A stretch of DNA of 64,000 nt, from positions 310,001 to 374,000 of the forward strand of contig JAALGY010000033.1 in NCBI GenBank assembly GCA_032358165.1, written 5' to 3'. The stretch's first letter is position 1. Each line of letters opens with the position of its first letter. Below are positions 1-11,795 of the stretch, piece by piece. The stretch comes from Diplosphaera chodatii (lineage: Eukaryota > Chlorophyta > Trebouxiophyceae > Prasiolales > Stichococcaceae). A model generated the notes under the pieces. The model saw nothing but the letters and a program-made list of their open reading frames with translations. It ran no database searches and had not been told where the DNA came from. Both the position numbers and the translations under genes were made by a program.

Positions 1-2053
1 CCTGGTTCCAAGCAGCACCATTATAGGCCGTGAATGAATGCAAATGCATGTAAGCAGCTGCTACGCGCACCTGGCCGCCGACGTGATGAGCAGGCATCTG
101 CTGTGACGCCAGAGGCGTGTCGCTGCCGCAGCCTGCTGCCGCTGCAGCAGCCGCTGCTGCTTGGGCCGCCGCTGCTTGGGCCGCCGCCACCGCCGCCGCC
201 GCCGTTGCCTAAGGCCAAGGAAGACAGGCCTGCTGCCATGGGGCATCACAAAGCAAGCTGGAGCTTCCAGAGGCACGGCAGTCGGTCAGGTCAAAGCACA
301 CTAAAATGAGGCATACTGTGGGATGCACAGCGGAGGACTACTGCTTGCAAAGGATGATCAACCTGTGTGTCACTAAGCGGCAGACCTCGGCAGAGGGCAT
401 CTGGACAGGCAGTGGTACCGCAGCGGGCGGCTGCGTGATGCCACTGTTGATTGCATGCAGGACCGGCGACTGTGCGGTGGCGCTTCTCGGCCTGCTGCTA
501 CCGCCATTGGCCTGCAACTCATGCAAGCAGTGGTGCCGACGCGTCCGCAACTGCACAAGTGTGGCAGCATGTGAGCGTGATATAGTATGTCCAGATGGGC
601 TTGCAATGAATGGGTGGCGGGCTTCGAGCGGTTGGCGCAGGTTCCTGCAGCGTGCAGGCAAACTGCAGGTCTGACGGGTGTCAAGCCAAACACCTGCTGC
701 GTCCGCACACAGCGCTGCGCAGACCGTCGGTGATGCGGCAGATGTAAGACTCTGCATCAGCCACTACAATATTGCCTGCCGGCTAGCCTCTTCGCGACCG
801 GGTCCCTGGCGTTGCTGAAGGGTAGCCTGGCATGATTGCTTGATAGTCTAGCCCTGAACCTGGTAACGCCCGATCCGATCAGGACGTGCAAAATAGGGAC
901 GCACGTCGCAGCAGCGTTTTCAGACTGCAGCGTCGCGGACGTGAACGCTGACAAGCTCTCACAAGCAGGAAAGCTGTATACATGCATGAATACGCTCGCC
1001 ATATCGGGTTTGCTTGGCGCGACAGACAGCGTATCATGGCCCAGACGGCTTGCCTTTCAGGCCTGTGTCCCAGATCCCAATCACCCCCGCCGCGCCGCCG
1101 GTCGAAGAGTTCCACGTCATGCCAGCCTGTTAGCACTTTCGCTTTCGCTTTTAACACTACTTCACTGAGCACAATTGGATGGCTTGTCAACGCCCATCGG
1201 TGCAGAGTGCTCGCCATGCATTGATATACTGCATCTCAAGCGCGCAGCGCCGTTGCAGATCAGCAGCCGCGCAGGTTACGTGACGGTGCCCCCTCTGGCA
1301 GCAGGCCGCACATCGGCTTGACGCAAGCTGCATATAGAGGCTGTATCAAATGGCTCCGAATGTTGGCAGAGGAGATGTGCTGAGTGCTCACGTGCGCGAT
1401 GTCTAATCGCCGTGCCACGATTGTCGAGGTGCGCGGCACCCCGCACGAGAACGCTTGCAGGTCTTGATGCAAAGGATGCAATAGCCCGCCGTCCTAGGCG
1501 ATTTCCACCTTTACACGCCGCGCCATGATTGCGGCTTCGCTCTCGCGCTTTTGGACAAGCTAGTTGGTAGCCAAGGGCCGAGTGGCGCGGCAGCGAGGCT
1601 CCAGCAGACCGGCAGACACAGCATGCCGACGACGCGAGAGTGTCGCAACCATGCGCAGGAGCCTGGTCGTCAGCCAAGCGTGCTGCCGCATTCGACATGC
1701 AACGCATTACCCCAAACAAAGCAATGCCGCATGATCTAGATCTGCTGGGCTCTTACAGCAGTGATCATGCGCCGCAATGCCGTGCAGATTCCGTCACATG
1801 TGCTGCTACTGATGATGCTGTGACCACTCGCCAAGCTCCAGAGCAGTCCATGTGGACGGTGCCCGACTGCGCCTGCAGATAAGCTCTGGCTTGATGCTGG
1901 CGGGGAAGGCTCTGGCCCCAACCCGCCGGAGACGGCCATGACACTGAAGTTTCAGGAGCGCCCAATGCTGTCCAAGGTGCCGCGCTTGCTGCACGAACTG
2001 CACCGCGAGGCGCATGCACGCTGGCGGCTGGTCCGTGACTTTGCTGCCGTCAT
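1..2053. other. No supportable gene; short CCG repeat
   Basis: I see no exon chain with consistent splice phases or family similarity in this stretch. A CCG-type microsatellite lies at about 181-204 and would read as a proline or glycine run. The short open frames that cross it are compositional. The left edge could hold the end of a gene lying outside the window, but nothing here proves it. Confidence 0.4.
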
Positions 2054-2680
2054 GTGTGGACTGGCCGTCCTGTTGGACGTGCACAATGCGCTTCGGTTAT
2101 GCCAACTCACATGCATGTTCCATCAAAGCTGGCGGCCCGCGCTGACTACGACCCCGCCTTGCAGAGCCACCTGAGCATGGCGACGCCGCCGGCACGGGGG
2201 ATGACAGCGGGCAGCGTGCGGTTGGGACCTGCAGAGGAGGATTGGGAGGACGACGTTGCGGACGAAGAGGCCACAGCAGGCGTGCCGCTGGAGCAGCCGA
2301 CCCTTCATGACGACGATGACGACGACCGGCTGGCAGCGCCGGCAGGGACAGCCAGCCGGGCGACGATCAGCAGGCGCACCAGGCGCCCGGCAAGCCACAG
2401 CAGCAGCAGCAATCCGGCCAGCATCGACTGCACGGCCCGCATGGATGCAGAGTTCTTCCGACAGCGGCGCAAGGAGCCGATTTGGCAGGCGACAGAGCCA
2501 GCAACCGCAGAGCTGACAGTGAACGAGGTCGCCTTCACGATATAGGAGATGCGGCAGCGGCATGGGATAGGGGCAGAGGCATATAACGAACTGTGGGGCT
2601 TCGTCGCGGGGAATGCGGCGCCGGGGGAGCGCAACTCGGTGCCGCCCAGCCTGCACCTTCGGAACTCTCTGCATGGGTGA
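2054..2680 (+). mobile_element. Transposase-like fragment, possibly CACTA/Tnp2 type, with in-frame TAG
   Basis: One frame is open from before 2054 to a TAG at 2543-2545 and continues in the same frame from 2546 to a TGA at 2678-2680. The first part has GC-rich third positions, an Asp-rich acidic run and Arg/Ser-rich sequence. The part after the TAG reads HGIGAEAYNELWGFVAG followed by a PPSLH motif. That spacing recalls the N-terminal helix of plant Tnp2 (CACTA/En-Spm) transposases, where HG..x..A..ELL is followed by LPxSxY. A good splice donor (GG|GTGAGT) sits at 2677, and the TAG could itself be an acceptor (ATATAG|GAG), so this is either a spliced gene piece or a decayed element. No terminal repeats or DDE motif were found. 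Family assignment is tentative. Confidence 0.33.
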
Positions 2681-4976
2681 GTGTCCTGGCAGCATGCTTG
2701 CTGAATCCTTGACAGCAGCTGCGAGCTGTATTTGCCCAATGAACACCGCACCAGCAGGGGCGCTCACTCGGCGGGCTGCACCGCACCTCAGGGGCGCGAT
2801 GCCCACATGGATATGATGCAGCTATGTGTCTGACCTCCGTCACCTCTACTTGCAGGGCGGAGGACCCGAACTCGGGGCGGGCGCTGCTGGTGCTGGCGGC
2901 GACCCATTGCGCTGCACCGCCTTCGACAATTGCGGCTGGTTGCGAGGCCGCTGAGGTGGGCAGTGATGTGAGCCCACACCGCAACACCTTGATCGGCTGC
3001 TGTAGCAATGGCAACACTGGCAGCATGGCTGCGTGGTGCGGGCGACGTGTGGACAGCAGGTGACACCGCTGACACCAGCATGCTGCACCACTATCTGCAC
3101 CACCGCAGCCCGCAGGCTCGAGGCTGTTGCCGTCAACGAGCACTGCTGCTGTCCGCAGGGCGGCACCCCGCATGCGCCTACCAGCATCAAGGGGCGCCTC
3201 CTACGACCACCGCCAGCCGCTGCACGGTCGGGCCCTGGCATGACATGGCGTCCCGACGGGGTGCGCACCTATCGCACAATGGCTGTTGCATCAGCGGCAG
3301 CAGGGAACTCTTGTGCAAGGGTCGCAGGGGCCCGCAGCGCGTCCCATCTCCTGCGGATGCCGCTGCTCAGCTGCAGGCTTACTGCTCTAACCCATGAGCG
3401 GCCCTCCCGATGCATGCGCAGGCGCCCCGTGCGGTGTGGCGGCGGTGCCGCGAAGTGCGCGGCTCTGGACATGACGCCTATGCAGCACTCTCCGGGCGGG
3501 AGCCCGCTGCAGCATCGACCGCAGGCTAGCGGGCTGGCGGGGTGGCGGCCCTAGGTGCGCACGCGGCTGCTGCCGCTGCCCTTGCCGGCGCAGCGCAAAT
3601 GTAGCGGAGGGGCGTAGCGGAGTGCCAGCGGCGCTGGCGTGTAGCGCAGAGAGAGTCCGCAGCGTTGATGCCTTGATACTGGGCTGCAGCACCTGCTGCG
3701 TCTGCCGTCGACGTGCTCAGCAACAGGTCCTGAGCGGGGTGTATTCCGCGGCAGCGCGAGTTGAGAAACACAGGGCTAGGAATGTCAGCAGACCCGGTGT
3801 TGACCTGTCGTTGAGCCATTCTTCTTGTCGTTTTACGCATCCTCTCGGCGTCTGGGGACAGACGTCGGTGAAGCATGTAAGAATGTGCAAAGACCGCTCA
3901 ACGAAAGGCCTCACGGTGACGTTGACACCGATCGACAAAGTGCAGCTGTGACTGAGCACTGCAGTGCAGTGGGTTCCCAGGATGCGCCGTTATAGTCCTC
4001 GATCAGCTTCTGTGCAACTCACTCACTGCTTGCAGGCAGCGACAAAGCCCAGACCTCCTGCGAGAATGGCTGACCTGACTGCACTGTCGTCTGTAACTAT
4101 GCCAGGACCACACGTGAGATTTCAGAGCAGCAATGCGGGCGCAGGAGCACTGCGGACGCAGGCACGACCACCCCCCACGATCGTAGGCCGTAGTGGGCGA
4201 TACTTTGCAAGCCATCGCTCCACGCACATGCCATCATGGAGGCGCTGCCGCAGCCACGCTTCAGCCTTGTACAGACTGGCCAGACCTGCAGGCAGAGGAT
4301 ACATGAAGCTCCTGCATGACTGAAACTGCGCGGGCATGAGTATGGTCTACACAACAGGCATTGTTCTGAACGTCTGAACCCAGCCAGCGCGCAGACGTAA
4401 ATGCCAGTCGTTCATGTGGCTGCTCTACAAGCCAGTCACATGCTGTTGGGGCTTGTCCGGTGCTCACCGCGGCTGGCGTGCCCTCCATGCATATGCATAG
4501 CCTATCCCTCCAGCCGCACGTACATCTGCATGGAGGCATCATCAGCAGTGTGACTGACACGCTACCGTGTAAGTACTGGCAGGACATGTGCATGTGTCCA
4601 TTTGCAGCTGCCAAGCCTGCTCCCAAGATGCCGCAAGCAACAGATGGGTGAAAGTCTTCCCCACCTTTGCGCAAGCGTTGGATAGGTTACCCCTGCAGTT
4701 TCCCACCATCGTCGCGCAGGCGCACAACTCGACCTTGACGATGCAGCCCGATCGCCGCACAGTCACAGTGCTTCCGATGTTGCACCGTCTGCATTGACGC
4801 ACAGCACAGGACGTGTCAAGTACGGATGACGCCGTCTTGCCTTTTGTGCCATGAGACCGGCAAATGGACTGGCAGTGAGTCACGTGCTGCTGGATGCCTT
4901 AGCCGATAGTTATGCTTTGCATACAGATGCACAACAAGCACAGGGGCGCAGAACAGGGTCACATGGGAAACGGCTC
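2681..4976. other. No supportable gene
   Basis: Several long open frames on both strands overlap each other here, as expected at this GC content. None gives a chain of exons with matching phases or a recognisable motif. Downstream exons of the transposase-like fragment could lie here; an acceptor CTTGCAG|GGC near 2857 was tried but its reading was not convincing. Confidence 0.35.
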
Positions 4977-5183
4977 TCACGCTCGCGTGTCATTGTCGAC
5001 GCCGGTGTGGTAGACCTCCTGGTGCGCAGGCGTGACACAGCCTGGTGTATCGCACTTGTGCGATAGCGCAACCGCCATGTGGGCGCAGGGCACAGAGCTC
5101 AGGATGTCTCCCAGTGCGTCCGCCAGAGGCCCTGGAGGAGTCGCGGGAGCTGGGGGCGCCCACTCATAGGCGTCCTCTTTCAT
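4977..5183 (-). pseudogene. Short ORF with an HNH/His-Me-finger-like zinc loop
   Basis: This is a 68-residue frame with ATG at 5183. Its second half contains SHKCDTPGCVTPAHQEV followed by a DND motif. The pattern S-H-x-C-x4-C-V-x-P-x-H, then an Asn/Asp-rich stretch, is the layout of the zinc-binding loop of His-Me-finger (I-PpoI-like) homing endonucleases, known as SHLC..xxCVNPxHL. In those proteins a Cys usually follows the RK/RxA stretch; here the frame stops (TGA) at about that point, which suggests decay. The N-terminal part is Pro/Ala-rich and I do not recognise it. The motif is visible; the functional reading is inference. It could also be chance in a GC-rich region. Confidence 0.3.
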
Positions 5184-5583
5184 TCTGCACTCGGGTCAGG
5201 CCCAATCTATCTACACCTGACAAGACCGAACTGCAGACCACATGCCTTGCCACCATTTGCCTGTCACAGTCAATGGCACTGGGAGAAGGGTGCGAACATC
5301 ACTTAAGCAGAGAGAGGCAAGAGAACGCACACGTAGAACAGCCAGTGCCAAAAGACTGACAGGCGCGTAACGTCCAGCTCTTCCATGAGCTGTATCAGTA
5401 ACGGCAGGTATGGCCCCAAAGCGTCGACCCAGAACTTCGCTGGCACCGAGCCTGCGCAACATGGTAACACCTGGTACTGCGAAAATCAGCCAGTTGACGA
5501 CCGCAAAAACCCCAGGTGCTTTAACAATGCCTGCACATAGGCAGAGCACCAGCGGAAGCACCAGCATGGCCTTGCCCTGTCTG

Positions 5584-8500
5584 TCACAACGAAGAGCTTG
5601 CAAGATGCATGCGGTATTCCGCACCGAGCTTGGCATCGGCTCCGTCCTGCAAGTGGGGCGACTGGTCTTGCTCGAAGGATGAGGTCTCTCCAGCGTTGCT
5701 GCCAAAGTCCACGTCGCCAGCACCCTCGAGTGCGCGCGAGAGAGCCTGCGGCACATCAGACAGTATGGTGATACACCGGTGGCAAAGCAGTGCATGCTGC
5801 AACCGCAATGCCCACGCATCAAGAGGTGGCCATGAACCCCCTGCAACCTGACTTGCACAGCAGAGGTGCGCCCAGCCGCAGCCTAACAGCCGGCAGCAAG
5901 CAGGTCTGCGTGCATGGCCAGGCACTCGAATGGTTCGACAATTGCATGATTACTGGTATGGCTGGACATCACCTGCCGGGTGATATGCAGCTTGGGGTGC
6001 GCTGCCTTCACGCGGTCCTTGGAGCCAATGAACTGGTAATTGGGGTTGAACCGCCAGTAACAGCCCCGGGACTTCAGCTCCTCCCCGCTTACAGTCTCAT
6101 GTGTCGGCTCCTCACGGTGGTCAAAGACAGGTCCCTCCTTCCAGAGATGCATGGGTACCGGGCACTTCTTGTATCCGCCCGATATCTGCACATTGATAGC
6201 ATGCAAGAGGACATTGGACCGTATCAGCGGCATGGCCACTCTCGGGGCACATCAGACGTGTGCAAGGCCACTACACGGTGGAACCAGCAAGGCAACATAG
6301 TCACAGATTGAACCCCCAGCAGACATGCATGCTGAACAGCAAGGCCCAGCCGCCCGAACCATCCGATCGTAGGTAAGAGTAACTACAGGCATGGTGCATA
6401 GCTAGGCAGTATATGCGATTTTGTGTCACATGTCATGTTACCCTCACTGCTGGGCACCATTCTGTGGAGAATGTGTCAACATGTGGCAAGCAGCACACAG
6501 GAGAGTACGCGCCTTCAGGACGGGGCGCAGTGTGCGCCCGTGCCGCTTTGCAGCGGCATACAGCGCCTTCAGCAGGTTGCAAGTTGCAACACGTGCTGCT
6601 TCTCCGGACGCTGTGGCGCGGACATACACCAGCAGCGCCATGACACGCCCAAAGTTATCCTCTGTGTCCGCCTGCGGCCAGGACCGGTTCACTAGCCATG
6701 GCGCATGGCAAGCAGGCTGATTGTATCGCCATCAGGGCAGCCAGGCAGCACGCACCGATACTGCTAGCTTGACTTACCCTACGGGGCACGGCAGGGTTGT
6801 CAACAGGCTCGGACTGCACCAGGTCCGATGAGCCGCCATTGCCCGAATCTTCCAGAGCGATGGACTCGGTTATCTCGAGCATAGCGCCACTGCCTATATC
6901 GGGCGTCACACTGATCAGCGAGCACAGCCAGCTGATTACAGGAAACTGATGAGTTTTCTGACGTCGATTTGGCGACTACTGCTAGCATGTGAAGAACCCG
7001 ATAGCACGAGCGTCAAAGCCTGCACAGTACGGATGGCGCCTCTGGGACAAGTTTGTTGCCCCAGAAGCCGCACATGTGGCGCAGGAGAAGCGTATCCGTC
7101 CAGCGCCTGACTGCATGCACCCGTCGATTATTGATGGAACATGCTCGACTCTAGGCAAAACCCTAGACTTCACCCTTCAAAATTTAAACGTATCCATGAA
7201 GGAAACAATACTCTACCGGCTCGCACCCTCAAGAGACGTGAACATGAACGTGTATGTGCACAAACCCACCCAACAGGCCAGCTTGCACATACGAGCACTA
7301 CTTGCTGGGGCCGCCCCTGTCCTCTTCAGCTGCCCACCGCGACGTCTGCTTGCCACATCTGTTTGCATCGGGATGTGGTGGAGACCCCGGTGTCGACACC
7401 GCTCCCTGCTGAGGCAGCACGATCCACTAGGCTATATATCCACCACATGCCACATGCTTCATGTCTGGCATGTCATCTGTCACGCGCGCAGTCGGTCGTT
7501 CGGAGTGCCAGTCTTGCATTGAGCCATACTGGCTGTGCAAGACCTGTTCCTGGAGGACGTGGGCAAGTCGGCCTGGGCGAAAGCCGCCGCGTCTCAAGCT
7601 CGTGGCGCCATCAAGTTCGTCCGCAACCACCATTACAACCTCGACGCCTTCTGGGACCGCTCCAAACAGCAGCTGATCTCGTCAAGTGAGCGCATGTGCA
7701 CAGCCAGGCCAACAACGATACGTCTGCAGGAACCAGCATGGGATGAATGTGCACGAGACAGCTTTCTTCGCGATCCGATCTCTAGGTAATCAGCACACAC
7801 AGCTTGCTACGTTGCGACATATTTCCCGGTGCGGCGCACAGAACAAACCACCTATATCTGATGCATGTGCCGCATCAAACTACACGTCCACCTCAAGAGC
7901 AGCTAGCTCAAACTACACGTGTCCACTGCATATGCCACACCAAACCACACATCCACTCCAAGAGGAGCTAGCTCAAGCCCACACGTGCCTACTCTTCGCG
8001 CTGAACTGAGCCACTGCGCCTGCCGCCGGGTAGCGCTCACCAGTCAAAAAACACATTGATCTGCATGCAGCCGAGCACAAAAGTGTCAGCAGATGTCGAA
8101 CACGCAGGCTCCTCAACCGAGATTGTTGATGGAGTAGCGAAGCATAGCACAATACAACTATATGCTCGCACACAATCAGGCATCCGCGATGATGTAAGAA
8201 GGGTGCCACCGACCAGGACAAACCATATGGCTGGCAATGCAGGCAGATGGACAGTTACGTACTTACCCGCATTCTCAGGGGGCCCCGGACCCAGTGCTGG
8301 CCGAGCCACAAAAACATGGCTGGTGTGACAGCGCGGCCGATGAAGGCGTCCCTGTGCTCGTCGGCCACGTATGCGACGATGCGCTGCTCCGCTGGTCCGT
8401 CACCAAGGCGCCGCACGGAGTATGCAGGCGCGACTCCACCACCCTCGTTCTCTTCTTCCACAATCTCCAGCATCTCACCTGCGACAGATGACTCAAGAGG

Positions 8501-8905
8501 TAACGTCGGCACCAGCACGAGCGCATGCATCATACACGCTGGGCTCCACACACGGGGCCATGCAGACCACATATCACTACATCACATCTCTGCCATGATG
8601 CTTGTGCTGCAATGGCTGCAGTGGCAGCACTAGAGGCCATATGAAATCAGCCTGACGCTCGCAAAGCAAGGTCCAATCATGCCGGTGAATGGCATGGCTG
8701 CGCGACATGATACATGGGCGGGGTCATCACTGGGCTGGGTGCACCAACCACGTAAAACCATGTCGACGGGGGAGGGCGTCGCACCTACTGCGAGGCCGCC
8801 CAGGTTTTGCTGCCAATGCCAGCTCCCCACGACCTCGAGGTCGTACTCGGCGGGCGCCCCGCCAACCATCCAAAGCAGCATCGCGAGGAAGCTGACACCC
8901 ATCAT
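5584..8905 (-). CDS. Unrecognised split gene with N-terminal signal-like sequence (incomplete model)
   Basis: Supported exons on the minus strand: 8905-8752 (ATG 8905, hydrophobic start MMGVSFLAMLLWMVGGA like a signal peptide), 8478-8267 (phase agrees; donor CGG|GTAAGT), about 6935-6778 (donor AGG|GTAAGT), 6670-about 6515, 6207-6012 and 5724-5584. The piece at 6.0-6.2 kb carries KCPVPMHLWKEGPVF and RGCYWRFNPNYQFIG, both coding-looking, but I recognise no family. At least one exon between 8266 and 6935 is missing, because phases do not join. The 3' end is uncertain: a donor at CTC G|GTGCGG near 5640 with an acceptor near 5533 would give a longer C-terminus ending at 5211 with two hydrophobic stretches, making a membrane protein. 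A hAT-like fragment lies antisense inside its large central intron. Third positions are less GC-rich than in neighbouring genes. Confidence 0.45.
7535..7690 (+). mobile_element. hAT-family (DUF659-type) transposase fragment
   Basis: About 52 codons read FLEDVGKSAWAKAA, then IKFVRNHHYNLDAFWD. In DUF659-containing hAT transposases a conserved segment reads LLLEDIGK...W, then IVKFIRNHH..LALFR, so the match covers the diagnostic FIRNHH core. No complete transposase, BED finger, hAT dimerisation domain or terminal repeats are visible around it, and the frame is short, so this is a remnant. It lies on the plus strand in the unresolved gap between exons of the minus-strand gene at 5.6-8.9 kb, suggesting insertion into an intron followed by decay. 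Confidence 0.5.
7863..7992. repeat. Imperfect tandem duplication, 65-bp unit, two copies
   Basis: A unit beginning GCATGTGCCGCATCAAAC at 7863 recurs as GCATATGCCACACCAAAC at 7928. Both copies contain an AGCTAGCTCAA segment and a run of CAAACYACAC. The period is 65 bp with scattered substitutions. It is non-coding, close to the hAT-like remnant, and unlike a CRISPR array. Confidence 0.6.
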
Positions 8906-11278
8906 GCCTGATCACCTGCCAAAACGAAAGTAGCAACCTGGCCAGCTGCCACAAGGTGAATGCGAGGTATGTGCAACAGCATCTTCACATCCTGCATGTG
9001 CTGTGCGCATGTGTATGTCTGGCTGCGTGATAGGTGTTATGCTGCACCCATCACCGGCACGTCAGACAAGGTTGACTGTCAAGCAACCCTCTTGAACGGA
9101 TTTGCAACTCTAATGATTGCAGGTTCTGCGCATCAACAAGGGCCAGACTGACCAGTGCAGAGCCACAGCACCGACGCTTTTTCAGGTCGGCGCAACTGCA
9201 TGCACCAGTACCCACTGCGCCATTTTAGCGGCACCGCGGTAGCACCGCAGTGCCGCTGAGGCTGCCCAGATCGGATACTGGTGCACCGCAGTGCTGCCAC
9301 TTTGCAAACAGCTCGGCATACAATACAATACAGCACCTCTACAAGGTACTAACAACTCTGCGGTTCACAGAGGCGCTTCACAATTCTGGCGGGGTCTCCT
9401 CACGGAACACCAGTACCCGATCTGGGCAGCACAGGCTGTCCAATATAGTATTGGCAGCAAACAGCAGACACACACCACCTCACACGTCGGGCAGACTAGC
9501 TGTATATAGGATAATCTCGACACCTTGGATGTTGATGTGTGTGCAACAGCAAAGGACGATGGTTGTGCCTCGGCTGCCTCGTCGCTTGCACCCTCCTGCG
9601 ACATGAACCGACAAACGCACTGCTGTCATACACAGATGCCTGATGATCTGTATATGCCATGATTACCGACAGACCACTGCTGGTGGAGGACAGCATAGCT
9701 AGCATCGATGCATGCCGTTGCATGACGAGGAAGTCATGCTCACCTACTCGATGTAGACTGACGCGGTGGACGGCAGCTAGATGCACAGCTACTGCATGCA
9801 AAACGCTTCTTATTAGGTTGGCGACTATGGGTGCAAGGGGATGTGGCAACTGGTGACACGGCTCGCTGCCGAAGCGTCTGGAAGCCGCTCGTCAAGGGTT
9901 CGAGTAGCCACCGTTTAATCCCTCGGCGATGCCAAGAACATGGAGACGTGGATCCCCGACTGCGTTCGACAACGCGACTCGGAGTGTGGGAATGCATGCG
10001 AATGACATCATTCTGCCAAGAAATCAGCGCCTTTCGCATGTGCCATCGCATGGCCGGCCTCATACCTGGTGCGCCGTGTGCGGCTGTGGGGGCTGGTCCG
10101 CGCATGCAGACAACTGGCTATGCAGTGCGTACTGATGCACGCCCTATGCGTGGCGCTCATTGCCAGTCATGCGCTACGAGCATGGCTCGAAGTGTTTACA
10201 TGGCAGGCCGAGCGCAATGACGTCTCGAAGGTGGCCTGCACTGCTGACAATCTGTCCCGTGCGTGATATGGTGGACGTCACAACGGCGTCGCCGACGAGC
10301 TGTAAGCAACGCCAGACAATAACGAGTAGCGATTGCACTCTGTTGGTGACGCTTGACGAACACATGCAGCAAGACACATGCACATCACTTCAGTTGCCCT
10401 TGACCGCACTAGCCCGGTGCCCCACCCCTCGACACGAGCTGCAGTATTGAACACGTAGCCTAGCCAACGCATGTGCCATTGCTATTGACCAGTCAAGCGC
10501 CAGTCAAGCGCCTGCCGGCGCGCTGAATGTGCCTGTCTGCTAACGACTACGTTGCGCAAGCTACAGTCGCCGTCCTAGCCGCTGCACCAAGCCGAGAACG
10601 TGCTTGCGCATCGGCAGCGACCGCATATTGTCCCGCGGTTGGCGATCAGGTCCCATGCAGTGGCAATACCCCGCGCACTTATTCAGCTGTCGGTGTCGAG
10701 CCAGAACCGTTTGCATGCCGAGATTGTGCTTGCTGTCAGAGGCAGCGCATCTGCACCTACCTACACATTTATACCCCAACCCACAAAGGCCACTCGCCTA
10801 AGCGGCATGTGCAGCAACGATAGGGGCTGCACGTGTCAAGCGAGCGCCGCAATACGCTCGTAGAAACCGTCTCCGGTGACAGTTGATGGCCACGGGCAAA
10901 ATCTGATTGATTGGCAAAACAAACAATTGGCGTTCGCATGGGCGAGACGCGAGTTTGTCCCCCACCGCATAGAAGGAAAGCGGGAGGCAGAAAGGGCGTG
11001 CAGTCTGAAAGGCACCATCATATTCCCCCGTCATAGATCAACACTTAATTTATACACCTTCGTTAAGAGGATTCAAACATTCGCAAAAGAAAATACCGCT
11101 GACCGCGCGGCGCAACTCGCTCGTGGGCTGTGCAACGCCGACAGTGGCAATGCAGGAAATGAGCGAGGTGATTTAAGGCCACAAGCGCACGGCGCTGACG
11201 GCCGGACGGCACCATCAGCCTTTCCGGAAATAACAGCTGTAGGGTTTACCTTCGCTCCTGAGCGGTGAGCGCAAAGAG
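8906..11278. other. Long stretch without a supportable gene
   Basis: No exon chain was found on either strand. The stretch from about 10880 to 11270 is less GC-rich than the rest and holds a 130-residue open frame (10876-11268, plus) that starts with GTG and matches nothing I recognise. A small direct repeat of CCAGTCAAGCG lies at 10492-10512. The promoter of the 5.6-8.9 kb gene should lie at the left end of this region. Confidence 0.35.
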
Positions 11279-11279
11279 T

Positions 11280-11304
11280 TTTGGCCCCTGAAGGGGGGGC
11301 CAAA
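11280..11304. repeat. Perfect 9-bp-stem hairpin beside the tRNA
   Basis: TTTGGCCCC (11280-11288) is followed after a 7-nt loop by its exact complement GGGGCCAAA (11296-11304). It lies just beyond the T-run that should end the tRNA transcript on the minus strand. Role unknown; it may simply stabilise or insulate the 3' flank. Confidence 0.5.
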
Positions 11305-11306
11305 CT

Positions 11307-11310
11307 AAAA
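11307..11310 (-). terminator. RNA polymerase III terminator (TTTT)
   Basis: On the minus strand the discriminator base of the tRNA (11313) is followed by TC and then TTTT. A run of four or more T just downstream is the standard Pol III stop signal for eukaryotic tRNA genes. Confidence 0.75.
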
Positions 11311-11312
11311 GA

Positions 11313-11417
11313 TGGAGAACCGGGGCATCGATCCCCGTACCTTCCGCAATTTAGAACGTGTTTACGTCACTAAACCCTTTTGCTAAGCGGACGCTCTACC
11401 ATTTGAGCTAGTTCCCC
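11313..11417 (-). tRNA. tRNA-Ala (anticodon AGC) with a 32-nt intron
   Basis: Reading the minus strand from 11417, the acceptor stem GGGGAAC pairs with GTTCTCC (one G-U pair), the D-arm is GCTC/GAGC, the anticodon stem TCCGC/GCGGA encloses loop TTAGCA, and the T-arm CGGGG/CCCCG encloses ATCGATG. The anticodon AGC reads alanine codons. A 32-nt intron (11349-11380) follows position 37, the canonical site for tRNA splicing endonuclease. Removing it gives a 73-nt body, with CCA added after transcription. Internal promoter boxes are visible: box A within TAGCTCAAATGG and box B GATCGATGCC. Nuclear tRNA-Ala genes in plants usually lack introns, so the intron is a lineage trait worth noting. Confidence 0.95.
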
Positions 11418-11534
11418 GACCACACCGGCTTGTCCAAGATCGCCCTGATCTTCATGGCTCGATGTCAGAGGGGCATTGTGTACTATATATATACAGTTGT
11501 TACCGTTTGGTTATTATTTGGCGAGTTTACATAC

Positions 11535-11576
11535 TTGTGTGACCAGTGGAGTATATGGGTGTAACCACCATCATCA
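11535..11576. repeat. Direct repeat copy 1 (about 42 bp)
   Basis: This copy runs from TTGTGTGACCAGTGGAG through GTATATGGGTGTAACC to CACCATCATC. The second copy starts 261 bp further on, at 11796, and is essentially identical. The block between them is comparatively AT-rich and holds no supported gene. Confidence 0.75.
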
Positions 11577-11795
11577 AAAAAAAGAGTTTACATATGCGCT
11601 ATGGGGCTTGCCCATTTGCTAATCTTGCGGCCCGCACGGGCTTTGGTCTGCCCTCGTGGCACATGCTTTTCCACCAGCCAGACGCATTGCTTGCGTCCAT
11701 TGAGTTGTATCCCCGTGTGCTTCGGCACATCCAGGACAGATTCGCTTGCAGTCTAGACTGGTGCTCCACAGTTCTTGGTTGCCAGCATTTACTTG

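Noticed and set aside
7150..7170. AAACCCTAG motif resembling a plant telomere repeat
   Set aside because: Single occurrence without tandem repetition.
10876..11268. 130-codon frame in an AT-richer block
   Set aside because: Begins with GTG, no similarity, no splice sites tying it to other exons; recorded only as part of the gene-free stretch.
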